From Atkinsonella hypoxylon (taxonomy: Eukaryota; Ascomycota; Sordariomycetes; Hypocreales; Clavicipitaceae), in NCBI GenBank assembly GCA_000729835.1, contig JFHB01000125.1:25596-89595 (forward strand): a stretch of DNA of 64,000 nucleotides. The letters are read 5' to 3'. Positions 35,156 to 46,147 of the stretch are shown piece by piece. The position numbers and the translations under genes are program-made. Below the pieces are notes generated by a model that saw only the letters and a list, made by a program, of their open reading frames with translations, ran no database searches and was not told the origin of the DNA. Position 1 is the stretch's first letter. Each line of letters starts with the position of its first letter.

Positions 35156-37771
35156 ATGACGAACCAAGCTGGAGACGGGAAAGCGGGAGCGAGCAAGCTC
35201 CCAACGGCGAAATGGGGAGCCGCCTGTACTGCATGTGCTACGGCAAAAGCAAAATGCATTCGGCCAAATCCTGACCAAAATGGCAAGTGCGACAGGTAAG
35301 CATGGTTGACAGGGCTGTTAGTCACCTCTTTTGCTGGCAATTCGCTGCCCGCGGTCAAGCAAATATGTATGTAGGTATTGTAGGTATTATGGGCTGACAC
35401 GGACGTTTTGAATATCAAGGTGCCAAAGACTTTTGAAGGAATGTACGGGGCAGGTTCATCGGCCGCGCAAGAAACGACAGGTCAAACCTTCGTAAGTCAC
35501 CATCTATTCTCTGGTATAATGAAATGGTCTTTCAGAACACTTTGTCACTTACACGAGCGAACCTCGGTTCCTATCGTCCTGTGTCAGTGGGCACTTGTAC
35601 ACTACCATACTATGGCATTTTGCTGATATGGATCGATAGTCGGACAGCACAGATCGAGGATAAGCTCAATGGGCTAGTCAATCTACTCCAGGCATCAGGT
35701 GAACTATCTAGTAACCACTCCTCACTCAATACTCTGAGTGATGCTGCCGCGAGGGAGTATTCGGTTATTACTCACGATACACCCTCAACAAACTCTTCAA
35801 CCTCATATCACCTACATCCTAATGCGTGGATGATTCCGGAGACCTACAATTCTAATGCTGTTCCTTCATGCATCTGTCGTCCGGAGCCTGGAACCGCGCC
35901 CCCTCCGCCTGATTCTGACGATGTGCTGTTAGAATTTTTCCGCACTCAGATGCAAACTGCATTTCCTTTTGTTATCGTTCCACCATCCGTAAGCGCTTCT
36001 GATTTAGGGACCAACAGACCTTTCTTAATGTCAGCCATCAGGATGGTCACCTCATTTAGAAGCCTCAGGTCAATGAGTGCCCAAATGTGCCGACTGATGA
36101 ACCACATTGCAGATCATGTTCTCTTGCGATCTGCTAGGTCACTTGAACTTCTCCAAGGCATCTTGGTCATGATTGCTTGGCATCAATATCACTGCTTAAT
36201 GCACGCCCAGTTGAATAATTTGTTGTCCCTTGCAACGAGTATGGTGTCTGATCTATCGTTGAATTCCCCTCCTGGAATACTGGAGCAAGCTCGACTTATG
36301 ACGGCTCGGCCAGATGAGCCAGCTGGTCGCACAAATGAAGAACGAAGGGCTCTTTTGGGAGTCTGGTTCCTGACATGCAAGTAGGTCTTCACGAGTCTCA
36401 AAAGGAATATCAGAAGCCTCAATTAACGTCGATTCAGTGTCGCCGTCAGCTTCAATAGAACTGAGCCGATGAAGTATACGCCCTACATGCAAGAATGCTT
36501 GAAAGTTCTCGAACAGGAGAGAGAATACGACTCCGACGTTAATCTGCTATACCTGGTTCGAATACAGAGGTTGACGGAACGAATATTTGATCCTACGTCC
36601 AAGGACAAGGGCGAGGAAGACGTTTCTAGCATTCCATGTGCCCCAATGTCAGCTTATATAGCCGCCTTTCAGAACGAAATTGACAGGATATGCGACAGTC
36701 TTCCCACGAGGTTGCGGAATGACAGTAAGTGAAATATATTCTCACCACTAGGTACCGGTTTTTGCTTGACTTGCTGTTGACATCTTCGCAGGCGTTTGTA
36801 TGACTTACTTGAATACTGCAAGACTTCGTCTGTACGAGCCGCCTCCCGTAGACATTACTTTGGTGAGCTCTCTCGTGGAGTCCATGACTTCCGGTCAAAT
36901 TGGTCGGGGCACGCCGCTTGATAAATTGTATCAGTCAAGTGCAGCCTTGCGAAATTGGTTTGACACATGGTTGCTGGTCCCTGCTTCTTCGTATTATCGA
37001 CTCTCGCTCTCAACCATATCTCAGCTGGCGTACGCGATTACAATGCTAGGGCGATGGGCTCAGCTCGCGACACCCAGAACAGTGTATGAAGGAGGTACAC
37101 CAATGCCGGCAGTCGATGGAAACCCAATATACAACGCAGACTCGCAAATGCCCACTAAGAGCTTAACTGAGAGCCGAGCACCACCGAGATACAACCAGGG
37201 CGGAGATAGGAAGTCACAGTGTGGTGATCAAGACCTTGCTCAGGCTGTGGCAGCTCTACAAATTCAACTTCAAACACAACCAGGGTTAACCATTGACATT
37301 CCAGAGATTCTCTCCACGGTGTGCACAAGATGCGAGCAAACAAACAACATCCTTCGAGAAACGTCCCACGAAGACGATAAGTCAGATAGAAATGTGTGGA
37401 CGTTAAGCGCGCTTAAGGTCCGCATGACCCGTGTTAAGCTAGAAAAATGGGCGGAGGTAGTTGCTGCTGCTGCTGCTGCCGTCGAAGGCTCCGGTCGAGT
37501 AGGCAAGGTAAAGTCATATCCGCAGACACCGGATGTCACCAGGAGCATGGGTCCTCCTGTCAGCGGAATCTTCAACAGCGGCTTCGCACAGGATCAGACC
37601 CAGATCCAAAATTTCTTGGGCAGCACGCCTTGGACATCTGACTTGCTGGATGGTATTTACCCTACGTTGTGGTTTGACGGCTACTCGGACTGGGGTACGC
37701 TTGCAATGAACTCAATAGGTAATCCCATGGGCAATACGATGGGCCCAGGGGAACCACCTCAGCAGGTGTAA
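35156..37771 (+). CDS. Zn2Cys6 fungal-specific transcription factor
   Basis: Five exons (35156-35295, 35420-35491, 35640-36380, 36438-36724, 36792-37771) give 739 aa. The zinc cluster is split by an intron. Exon 1 ends after CTACATAKAKCIRPNPDQNGKCD, and the 72-nt exon 2 supplies RCQRLLKEC and a basic linker (RPRKKRQ), completing CX2CX6CX9CX2CX6C. A dimerisation-type helix (TAQIEDKLNGLVNLLQ) follows. The middle region, with an FRTQMQTAFPFVIVPP segment, resembles the fungal-specific transcription factor domain. An Ala run (AAAAAAA) occurs near residue 635, and the tail is Gly/Asn/Pro-rich. An in-frame ATG at 35141 could add five residues. Targets are unknown, and no biosynthetic cluster lies next to it. 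Confidence 0.88.
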
Positions 37772-38841
37772 GTGAAAAATTGATTGTATTAATACCTGGC
37801 GTACAGAGGATTGAATTTAGACCGATGACGTTTTGATTATAGATAGCCATTCCAGCAGCAATGATCTGAACACGAAATGTGAAACTTCAAATGATTTTCG
37901 GAAATCAAGGTTGCTCTTGACCCAAAGCGTGACAATAATCAGAGGCAGGGTTGGGGGATTGAGCTTGAACTACGTAGTCGGCCACGTATGCTCTCTTGCA
38001 CCTTCGTTGTGTTCGACAAGGCTCGACAAAAGACTACCCCAGCGCAGCATCCTTGAGAGCACGATCGCTCCGCTTCTAAGTGAAATTCGAGTCGTCTAAC
38101 TAGCACCATGGCAGCTGTTATAGGTCAAGACACCCAGACGTGGTGAGTGTACTTCCCCAAGCCATCAGGGATCTATCAGACATTGCGCAAATACTAGGAA
38201 GCCCCTCATCAGCGATATCCTGCCCCAACAAGCTCTTTTTTCTCGTTAATGTTCGTTGCATAGACTGGAAAGGCGGTACAATTTCATCTCCGATTGACCT
38301 TTCCGCTCATAAACTCCATCAGACGAGACCGGTGATTTACCAGCTGTGCAAGCAAGCTGGTATAAGACAATCATATTCTATTGTGGCGCGAGCAGTTCTC
38401 CCTGCTTAAGCTTCGTCTGTTTCAGACATCAAGGCCCATATCAATCTTACAACTCATTTAGGAAGCTCGATTGGTTACGACCCCAGGTGTGCCAATCGGA
38501 TGCAAGACTATCTTAACGAGGTAGCCGTACCAACCATCTCAGCAGCCATTCTGAAGGAAGGTACCAAAGGCCGGCGGAAGGAACCCAGTAGCAGGATAAT
38601 AGACTAGTATAACGAGAAGTTTTGGGCGCCTCAAAATAGACAACCTTCCATTATTTCGTTTGTTGCACCAATCCGTAGTATTCTGTAAAGATCTGCTAAG
38701 AGAGGACATGAATGAGTAAATATGCTGTGACAAAAACACAATTCTGATTTCATGGCACCATGATCATCCGAAAACGCCATACAGATTTGTCTTTTCTCCT
38801 ATTAAAAATTCAAATTCGATTTCTCTTGAGTGGTTTTTGGC
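37772..38841. other. Intergenic region, no supported gene
   Basis: About 1.07 kb between the transcription factor stop and the SmG stop. Open frames at 37833-38409 are short and unsupported. I see no repeat or domain. Confidence 0.45.
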
Positions 38842-39333
38842 TTATCGATGGTGGTCTCGTCGGTCGTCGCCGCCGATTCTGTCTAGAGCTTCCATCATGA
38901 CCACTGAGTTGCCGCGAATGACCTGCAAGTGTGGTGAGCCACAGCTCTATCAATCGATATGTCCGCACAAACTTACAACCATTCCAATCTTGACTTTCTC
39001 GCCGCCTTCCTTTTCCTCGACCGCTTCATCAAGGACGATGTTCAAAAAGACCTGTTGTGGGAGTCAGCCTGGCCCTAATCTGGATTCCATGGGTAAGAGT
39101 GACTTACATCATAGCCGCGCAGTACTCCAATGACCTTGCGGCTTCCATTTAATTGAACAAAGAGTCTCTTCTCAAGGTACTAACGACATGTTAGAACGAG
39201 GGTCGTGTCGCTCGCAGACGTTATAACGTTATTGCTGGAGCCATAAGACTAGTTTGCTATTCGCATTATAACTCATCCGGCCGTTCGCAATCAAAAAACA
39301 TACCTTCTTGAGCTCGGGTTGCGCTGGCGCCAT
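38842..39333 (-). CDS. SMX2: Small nuclear ribonucleoprotein G (SmG), core spliceosome
   Basis: Four tiny exons (39333-39304, 39179-39108, 39051-38977, 38922-38842) code for 85 aa; introns are 124, 56 and 54 nt with GTATGT and GTAAGT donors. The product has the Sm fold sequence: MAPAQPELKKYLEKRLFVQL, NGSRKVIGVLRGYD (Sm1, with G and D of the turn), the VFLNIVLDEAVEE strand, and the Sm2 motif VVIRGNSVVMMEALD. The N-terminal PELKK plus the IRGNSV motif identify SmG, one of seven Sm proteins that ring the U snRNAs. The tail DRIGGDDRRDHHR is a little longer than usual. Its promoter is shared with the Ntr2 gene. Confidence 0.93.
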
Positions 39334-39533
39334 CTTGAGCTATGTGTAGTATGTTTGCGTTCCGGATGCAATCTCCTGTTTGTTCTCGCCGCGGTTTGCC
39401 CACCAGCAGTCCCAGCCCAAAACTTCGGTCACGTGACGATAAGATAGCTGCCTGCATCATGAGCTTTCCTATGCGCGACCAGCCATTATCATTTCTAACA
39501 ACATTCGCATTAGCCGAAAGTCATGATTCCAGG
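39334..39533. promoter_or_regulatory. 200-bp bidirectional promoter between two splicing genes
   Basis: The start codons of SmG (minus) and Ntr2 (plus) are only 200 bases apart. The interval contains CACGTGAC at 39430-39437, an E-box-like palindrome core. Both promoters must overlap here, which suggests co-expression, though the sequence alone does not show it. Confidence 0.6.
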
Positions 39534-41024
39534 ATGACTTCTTTCGCAACGAAGCGCAAAGCCAGAGTGATCAAAGTTGACGACGACGAGACTTCCAACG
39601 ACAGTTCCTCCTCTGGTCTGGGCTCATCCAGTCCGAGACAAGGTACGCTTACCTCTGCTATCTTAGCGAGAGTTAATTTTGCTGATGAGAAAGTCGGAAG
39701 GCTGACTGGCAGCATCGCTTCAGAAAAAGGCAGGCCTTTGTTTGGCTCAAGGGCAGGGAGAAAGCCAATTAGGCAGTCTGGCCTTCGACAAGCTTTCAAT
39801 GCCGCTAATGAAGATGGCACTGACAATACAGGGGGCAATGCTGATGTAGACGACGAAGATGATGGGCCAGTGGTCATTCGACCCAGTGTCAATCAAGCTT
39901 GCTCTATCAAGCAAAAGAAGAGATTTCCAAAATCACGACTGTCATTTGGTGGTGATGCCGAGAATGGCGATACCGAAGAATCAGCGTCGTCGCAAAAGCC
40001 TGGTCTTGGAAAGCGCGCGCTTAAGAACAGCGCAATTAAGCGGGGCGTCGCATCACGAACGTTACCTACGCGTTTAATAGACGATGAGAAGGATGAACGG
40101 CCAAGATACAGCAAGGAATATTTGGAAGAGCTGCAGTCATCAACACCGAGCACACCGCGAGATATCTCAACTCTCCATATCAAGGAAGGGGACAACATGA
40201 AACTGGACCCATCAGAGCTTGATGGAGCAGTATTAGTTGAGTATCCAGAAGCAAACGTCTCCAGGGCTGGCACACAAATCCTCTCAGAGGCTGAAATACG
40301 CGAAAAGAAGGAGCGACGGGCTCGGCTAGCTAAAGAGCAAGATTTCCTATCAGTGGAGGACGATGACCCCCTTGTCTCCAGTCGCAAGAAGGAAGCTGAC
40401 ACCAGGTTGCTGGCTGAAGATGAAGACATTGGCGAGGGCTTTGACAATTTTGTAGAGGACGGGGGGTTGTCGCTCGGGAAGCGGGCGGAGAGGGAACGTC
40501 GGAAAAGAGACAGACAGCAAATGGCTGAACTGATTACCGCCGCTGAAGGCCATAGCTCGGACGACTCCTCAGATAGCGACGCCGAGCGTCGGATGGCATA
40601 CGAGGCATCTCAAAGTAAAGCCGGTTTAGACGGCTTGAAGAAACCGAAGAACGTTGTTGACGAGCTGCTTCAGATTCCGCCCAAGATTTCCCCACTACCG
40701 AACTTATCTGACTGCCTGGCGCGACTACAGAACACTCTGAGTACAATGGAGTCTGATTTAAAAGCTAAGAAAGTCCACTTAGAGCACCTCGAGAAGGAAA
40801 GGAAAGACATCGACAAGAGGAAATTAGAGGTCCAGTCATTATTGTATGAAACCGGCAAGAAGTACCGGGAAGCTATGGGCGAAGGGAAGATAGAAGGTGA
40901 TCCGGCTGCGATTCCTGCTGCTGTGAGAGAAATGAAGGTTGAGTTTGCTGGGGTGCGAGGACTCGATAGCTTGGGGACTACACCAAGCAGATCTGACGAG
41001 GCACACGCTATGGATCTATTATAG
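39534..41024 (+). CDS. Ntr2-like spliceosome disassembly factor (GCFC/NTR2 family)
   Basis: An unspliced 496-aa frame. The N-terminus MTSFATKRKARVIKVDDD is followed by a Ser-rich acidic stretch, then RPRYSKEYLEELQSSTPSTP (about 185-205), a typical NTR2 block. Further on are IREKKERRARLAKE, a GFDNFVEDGGLSLGKRAERE segment and a C-terminal coiled coil (LARLQNTLSTMESDLKAKK onward). In yeast Ntr2 works with Ntr1 and Prp43 to disassemble spent spliceosomes and lariat complexes. The open frame extends about 64 codons upstream of the chosen start, with an in-frame ATG at 39459; I chose 39534 because the homology-like part begins there. It converges on the monooxygenase gene with only 64 bases between stops. 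Confidence 0.85.
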   Translation: MTSFATKRKARVIKVDDDETSNDSSSSGLGSSSPRQGTLTSAILARVNFADEKVGRLTGSIASEKGRPLFGSRAGRKPIRQSGLRQAFNAANEDGTDNTGGNADVDDEDDGPVVIRPSVNQACSIKQKKRFPKSRLSFGGDAENGDTEESASSQKPGLGKRALKNSAIKRGVASRTLPTRLIDDEKDERPRYSKEYLEELQSSTPSTPRDISTLHIKEGDNMKLDPSELDGAVLVEYPEANVSRAGTQILSEAEIREKKERRARLAKEQDFLSVEDDDPLVSSRKKEADTRLLAEDEDIGEGFDNFVEDGGLSLGKRAERERRKRDRQQMAELITAAEGHSSDDSSDSDAERRMAYEASQSKAGLDGLKKPKNVVDELLQIPPKISPLPNLSDCLARLQNTLSTMESDLKAKKVHLEHLEKERKDIDKRKLEVQSLLYETGKKYREAMGEGKIEGDPAAIPAAVREMKVEFAGVRGLDSLGTTPSRSDEAHAMDLL

Positions 41025-41088
41025 CGATTAGAGACGATCTCTCCATATCACTATCTAATAAATACCATTTCTTGTTACCCACTTCATG

Positions 41089-42567
41089 TCACAAGCCCTT
41101 CTTGGCTTCTTTAGTACCACCCAACTCCAACCCCTTTTCGATATCCCCAAACAGCACACTCCACATATCCCTCATCCAGTTGGTCCGCCCATACCACGGA
41201 TCCTGCCCCGTCACCTTGGGAATTCGATCCGCAGCCTTGACAAAGTAATTGCTATTTATGTTCACCGCTATCTTCCGCGGCATGTCCACTCTTCGCTGCA
41301 GTACCGGCATTGCCTTAGTCACCTTCTTCTCTTCCATTCTCTGAATGACACGCACGAGCAGTTTGGCAATGGCTTCTGCACCGGGTGTCCACGACTGCAG
41401 CACGTACCCAAGTACATAGCCCATATTCGGCAATCCCTCAAGCATTGTGCCTCGCCAAGTGTACCGATCCCCAGGCTTGATCCGCACACCATTGACCTTG
41501 GCAGAAATGCCGCTCATAATCTGGAAGTACAGCCCCGTGGCAGTGATGATCACGTCCGCTTCAAGTTTCTTCCTAGACTGGAGAATCACACCCTCTGGTG
41601 TAACCGTGTCAATCACATCTGTTACCAGCTCAACATTGTTTCGATGCAAAGCATGAAAGAAATCACCGTCGGGGCAAAGACAGAGTCGTTGCTGGAGCGG
41701 ATCATACCGCGGCTTGAAGTGAATGTCGACGTCATATTTTTGCGGCAATGCGCTTTTGGTGTTCAAGCGCAAGAAGAAGCGCGCTATCGTCGGGAAATGC
41801 ACCATGAATTGCGTTATGAATATCTCGAATGCTATATCCTTCCACCAGCAGATTCTATGAGCAAGACTCAACGGCAGGACCGTCCGCAGAACGATATCGA
41901 CCCAAGATGTTCTCGGTATGGGAGCCGCATAGCTAGGACTTCTCTGCACCATGGTCAAATAGGCAACCTTGTCTGCGAGAGCGGGAACAATGGTGAAGGC
42001 CGTTGCTCCCGATCCGATCAAGACGATCTTCTTCCCCGAACAGTCTAGATCCTCCGGCCACCACTGCGGATGAGCTACCGTTCCCTTGAAGCTTTCCAAG
42101 CCTGGAATCGAAGCAGCCATCGCCTGATCATAGGCGTAGTAACCAGTACAGCCGATGACAAAATTAGCTGCGAACACTTTCTTGATGCCCCGATGCTGAA
42201 CCTCCAACCGCCAGAAGCCAACCGCGTCGCGCCATTCGGCATCTACGACCTGGTGGCCGAAGCGAATTTGGTCGAACGTCCCATCTTTTTTTGCCGCATC
42301 AGTGATGTAGGCTACGATTTCAGAGGCCGACGCGATTTTGTGTGCATGCGCCCACGGGTGCCAGCGGAATCCAAACGTCGTCATATACGAATCCGATCGA
42401 ATGCCAGGGAATTTGAAGAAGCTCCATGTCCCGCCTATGACGGAACGGCCCTCGAGAATACTGAAGCGCCGCTCGGGGAGTTTCTCCTTAAGGATATGGG
42501 CGGTGTTGATGCCGGAAAGGCCTGCTCCCAGGATAACAAGGTCATGATGCTCTGCTATCTCGTCCAT
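41089..42567 (-). CDS. Flavin-containing monooxygenase, Baeyer-Villiger type
   Basis: A single exon codes for 492 aa from the ATG at 42567. Residues 14-19 (GAGLSG) form the FAD-binding Rossmann motif right after the start. GGTWS follows at 45-49. The Baeyer-Villiger fingerprint FxGxxxHxxxWP is exact at 160-171, and the NADPH motif GSGATA is at 185-190. It should insert oxygen into, or hydroxylate, a carbonyl or similar substrate using NADPH and O2. The substrate is unknown, and no polyketide or peptide synthetase lies near. The reading frame stays open for 242 further codons upstream (to 43293). The canonical position of the FAD motif argues for the 42567 start. Confidence 0.9.
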   Translation of the reverse strand: MDEIAEHHDLVILGAGLSGINTAHILKEKLPERRFSILEGRSVIGGTWSFFKFPGIRSDSYMTTFGFRWHPWAHAHKIASASEIVAYITDAAKKDGTFDQIRFGHQVVDAEWRDAVGFWRLEVQHRGIKKVFAANFVIGCTGYYAYDQAMAASIPGLESFKGTVAHPQWWPEDLDCSGKKIVLIGSGATAFTIVPALADKVAYLTMVQRSPSYAAPIPRTSWVDIVLRTVLPLSLAHRICWWKDIAFEIFITQFMVHFPTIARFFLRLNTKSALPQKYDVDIHFKPRYDPLQQRLCLCPDGDFFHALHRNNVELVTDVIDTVTPEGVILQSRKKLEADVIITATGLYFQIMSGISAKVNGVRIKPGDRYTWRGTMLEGLPNMGYVLGYVLQSWTPGAEAIAKLLVRVIQRMEEKKVTKAMPVLQRRVDMPRKIAVNINSNYFVKAADRIPKVTGQDPWYGRTNWMRDMWSVLFGDIEKGLELGGTKEAKKGL

Positions 42568-43583
42568 GTGGATGATTGATATGGTGCCTGCGCTTTGGAA
42601 GGTTCCCCAGAGAACAATGGGAATGAGTAAAAGGGGGAGCGTTAAGATAGGTCTGGGTGCAAAGTTGGCACTTGGCTGGAGAACTTGCAGAGTGGTTCGG
42701 TTCCGTGGGTGGGTGATGGAGGATGGGGAAGGACGAGAATAGACATCAAGCAGCCGATGGTGGGTTCTTGCCTGCTGCAAACAATGAAATGCAAGACAAG
42801 TACTTGAGTTTTGCGTTTTTATTTGTTTTTTTACCTTTGTTTCTCCTTGGTGAAATACAATTTCGCCATTTTTAAGAACCAAGAGTCCATCAATCAAGCT
42901 CGGGTCATGTAGAAGGGACAACGGATATTGAAACATTGACATAAATATATACACATAGCAAGTTTCTTGATCCTCAGGGTGGGCAAATACCCAATGCCTC
43001 TCACTGTACATTATCGAAGATGCAGTGACAGGAAGATGGAAGCGCTTGATATCACTGTGATAAGGTGCTACAGCTTTCGGCAATGATTCCAACTGGAAAC
43101 CAAAATATGTTTGCGTCTTGCAGAAGAAAGCGCTGTCCCAGACATAAAGGCAACCACGCAGCCGAGATACTACTTTATAGAATAAAGCCAATTTAAATCG
43201 AACCCCGGCTGCCCACTCTGTTATTGGTGCTGGGGGTCGGATTAAACTGACACCCGTGCGCCTCCACAGCTCCACGGGGAGCTCCAGCACCAACTGCGTC
43301 CAATGAGCTTTGCCATTAGTCGCCCTCCCATCGAAGCGCCTAGAAGGCCGGCTAAGAACAATCAGAGCTCTTCTATCCCTTTCTGTCCGTTCCCACCACG
43401 GCCTTCGCAGACTTGTTCTGCCCGTGCCTCGTTGACTTATTAGAGGACTTGCCCAAAAGCTAGAAATTCCCCCAACTTAAACAAATCCAATTAACTTTAT
43501 TTTCCAACTCCGGTACCGCACCTCTGCCACTCTAAACTCCATACTAGTCAAACTATCTCTTCCGTAATCGTGATCGGAGTATC
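42568..43583. promoter_or_regulatory. Divergent region between monooxygenase and STI1
   Basis: About 1 kb. The minus strand is an uninterrupted reading frame in phase with the monooxygenase (to 43293), whose putative product has a hydrophobic stretch (LTLPLLLIPIVLWGTF) shortly before the monooxygenase Met. The part closest to STI1 (43440-43580) is pyrimidine/A-rich and promoter-like. A TAGAAATTCC at 43460 resembles only a partial heat-shock element. Confidence 0.4.
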
Positions 43584-45585
43584 ATGGCTGCCGCAGACGA
43601 GCTCAAAGCTCTTGGAAACAAGGCTATTGCCGAAAAGAACTTTGACGACGCCATGTATGTTCATCTCTAACTTCTAAATATTTTTTCTTTCCCTTTTCCT
43701 TTTTCTGTCAACTTGCCATCATCTCGCTCAAGACCCTTGTAGCTGACTGCATACGCTCGCACGACAGAGACAAGTTCACCCAAGCAATCGCCCTTCAGCC
43801 AGACAATCACATACTCTACAGTAACCGTTCAGCCGCGTACGCCTCCAAGAAGGAATGGGATAAGGCACTTCAAGACGCCGAGAAGACAACTCAGATCAAG
43901 CCCGATTGGGCCAAAGGTTGGGGTAGAAAAGGAGCTGCCCTACATGGTAAAGGCGATCTGCTCGGTGCTAACGATGCATATGAGGAGGGTCTGAAACACG
44001 ATGCAAACAATGCTCAGCTAAGGAGTGGTCTTGCCTCCGTGGAGAAGGCTATGCAGCAGGAAGCAGGTGCGTAAAAATGATGTTTCCCCGTCGTTTTCTT
44101 AGTCACTTCAAAGTCACTGATCCAGTACCTTCAGGCACGGGAGGTGGTTTTGGTGCTGATCCTACGGGCGGACTCGGCCAGATGTTCAAAGATCCCAACC
44201 TAATTCAGAAGCTTGCCAACAACCCAAAAACTAGTGGGTTCCTCGCCGATCCTGCCTTCATGGCCAAATTGCAACAAATGCAGCACAATCCAGGAAACCC
44301 TCAAGATCTGTTTAGCGACCCACGCATGATTCAAGTCTTGGGCGTCTTGATGGGCGTCGACATGGAGATGCGGGACTCAGACCCGCGAGATACCGATATG
44401 CCCGATGCTCCTGAACCAAAGCATGCCGAACCTGCCAATAAAAAAGCTCCTGAGCCTGAGCCCGAGCCCGAACCTGAACCACTCGATGAGGAGGCTTTGG
44501 AAAAGAAAAAGAAAAAGGAAGAGGCTGACCAGGAGAAGGTTCTGGGTACCGAAAAGTACAAGAAGCGCCAATTTGATGAAGCAATCGAGCATTATAGCAA
44601 AGCTTGGGATATCTTCCCCGATATCACCTATCTGAACAATTTGGGGGCTGCTTATTATGAAAAGGGTGACCTCGACAAATGCGTCGAGACTTGCAACAAG
44701 GCTGTCGAGGAGGGTCGCGCCAACTACGCTGATTTCAAGCTCATTGCAAAGAGTTATGCTCGTATTGGCTCGGCATATGAAAAGAAGGGTGATTATGATC
44801 ACGCCATTGAGAACTACAACCGATCCTTGACTGAACACCGAACGCCGGAAGTTCTGAAGAAGCTGCGAGCCGCAGAGCGTGCTAAAAAAGAACAGGAGAG
44901 GATGGCCTACATTGATCCGGCCAAAGCCGAGGAGGCTCGCGAAGAAGGCAACAAGAAGTTCAAGGAGAATGACTTCCCCGGAGCCGTGGCCGCATATACG
45001 GAAATGATCAAAAGGGCACCCGAAGATGCCCGTGGTTACAGCAACCGCGCTGCTGCCTTTGTCAAGCTCTTTGAGTTTCCCAGTGCTGTGGAGGACTGCA
45101 ACACCGCCATTAAGAAGGACCCGAAGTTCATTCGCGCGTATATTCGCAAAGCCCAGGCTTACTTTGGCATGCGAAAATACTCAGAGTGTGTGGATGCCTG
45201 CGCCGAGGCACAGCAGGTCGATGCCGAGTACCACAACGGTGCCAACGCTCGTGAGATTGATCAGCAGCAGCAGAAGGCGTTTAGTGCCATGTACGCTGCT
45301 CGTGACAACGAAACCGAAGAACAGACCCGTGAACGACTGCAAAAAGACCCTGACGTGAGTGCCTATCTTGCTGACGTGGTTCTATTACGTTTCGATTGAT
45401 GTACAGACACTTACTTGGCATATTTCTAGATCATGGGGATCATGCAAGATCCCGTCATGCAGTCCATTCTGCAACAGGCGCAATCGGACCCAATGGCTCT
45501 TCAGGAGCACATGAAGAACCCTGGTGTCCGATCGAAGATCCAGAAGCTCATGGCTGCTGGTGTTATTCGAGTTGGTGGTCGATAA
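43584..45585 (+). CDS. STI1: Hsp70/Hsp90 organising co-chaperone STI1
   Basis: Four exons (43584-43654, 43768-44066, 44135-45354, 45430-45585) give 581 aa, the usual Sti1 length. TPR1 is at the N-terminus (ELKALGNKAIAEKNFDDAI onward), followed by a Gly-rich linker and DP1 (about 130-190). A Glu/Pro repeat EPEPEPEPEPEP precedes TPR2A (about 260-370), which is followed by TPR2B (about 395-505) and DP2 at the end (IMGIMQDPVMQSILQQAQ). The TPRs bind the EEVD ends of Hsp70 and Hsp90, passing client proteins between them in the cytosol. All domains are present, and every junction keeps phase. Confidence 0.95.
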
Positions 45586-46147
45586 GTGTGGAGGAATATG
45601 GCTTGACATGTACAGATAGCATTGCGGCGCGAGTATTTATGACGTTGATAATTAAAACTCATGTGTTCTTGGCAGGAGCTACTAGCTTTTAAACAATTGA
45701 AGTTATGAAGATGATTGCTTGATATTGACCTGGATATGAAGTGTGCGCTGCACTGCACTGCAACCAAACTCGCTCCGGCTCTGGCTTGGCTCTGGATCTG
45801 GCTCCACCAAGCTCCATCAGGACACGGCCGACATTACGGCGCAGACGCCCCAGCCTGTACGGGCTCCGTGTACTCGGTACCCCGTTGCAAGGCACAAAAG
45901 CCGGGCGTAGCCATGCCGCCCCTATTATGTATAAGATTTACCGTGCATTATGCAGCGATCCCACCCACACTCCCATCACCAAGAATCCCCTCGGCCAAAG
46001 ACTCCATAGCTGCTTCTTCATATCATCAACGCCTCGCATCAAATCTTTTACTTCGTCATGTGACGACCTGGGCTGTCACATTTGAACAGCTACCCCTTCC
46101 CCAAACAACTGACAACTGCCACAACGGGTGGCACCCACGGGGCGGCT
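45586..46147. other. Intergenic region before the ZIP gene
   Basis: 562 bases with the STI1 3' end and the ZIP transporter promoter. GGCTCTGG-type repeats occur at 45775-45800. A TATGTATAAGA at 45928 could be a TATA element. No gene is seen. Confidence 0.4.

Noticed and set aside
34987..35418. 143-codon minus-strand open frame
   Set aside because: It overlaps the zinc-cluster exons, which form a coherent CX2C-type motif on the plus strand.
39893..40447. 184-codon minus-strand open frame
   Set aside because: Antisense to the Ntr2-like gene; composition is a Ser/Arg-rich mirror of the sense codons.
41086..42048. 320-codon plus-strand open frame
   Set aside because: It is antisense to the flavin monooxygenase, whose FAD and Baeyer-Villiger motifs are intact on the minus strand; the plus-strand product has no domain.
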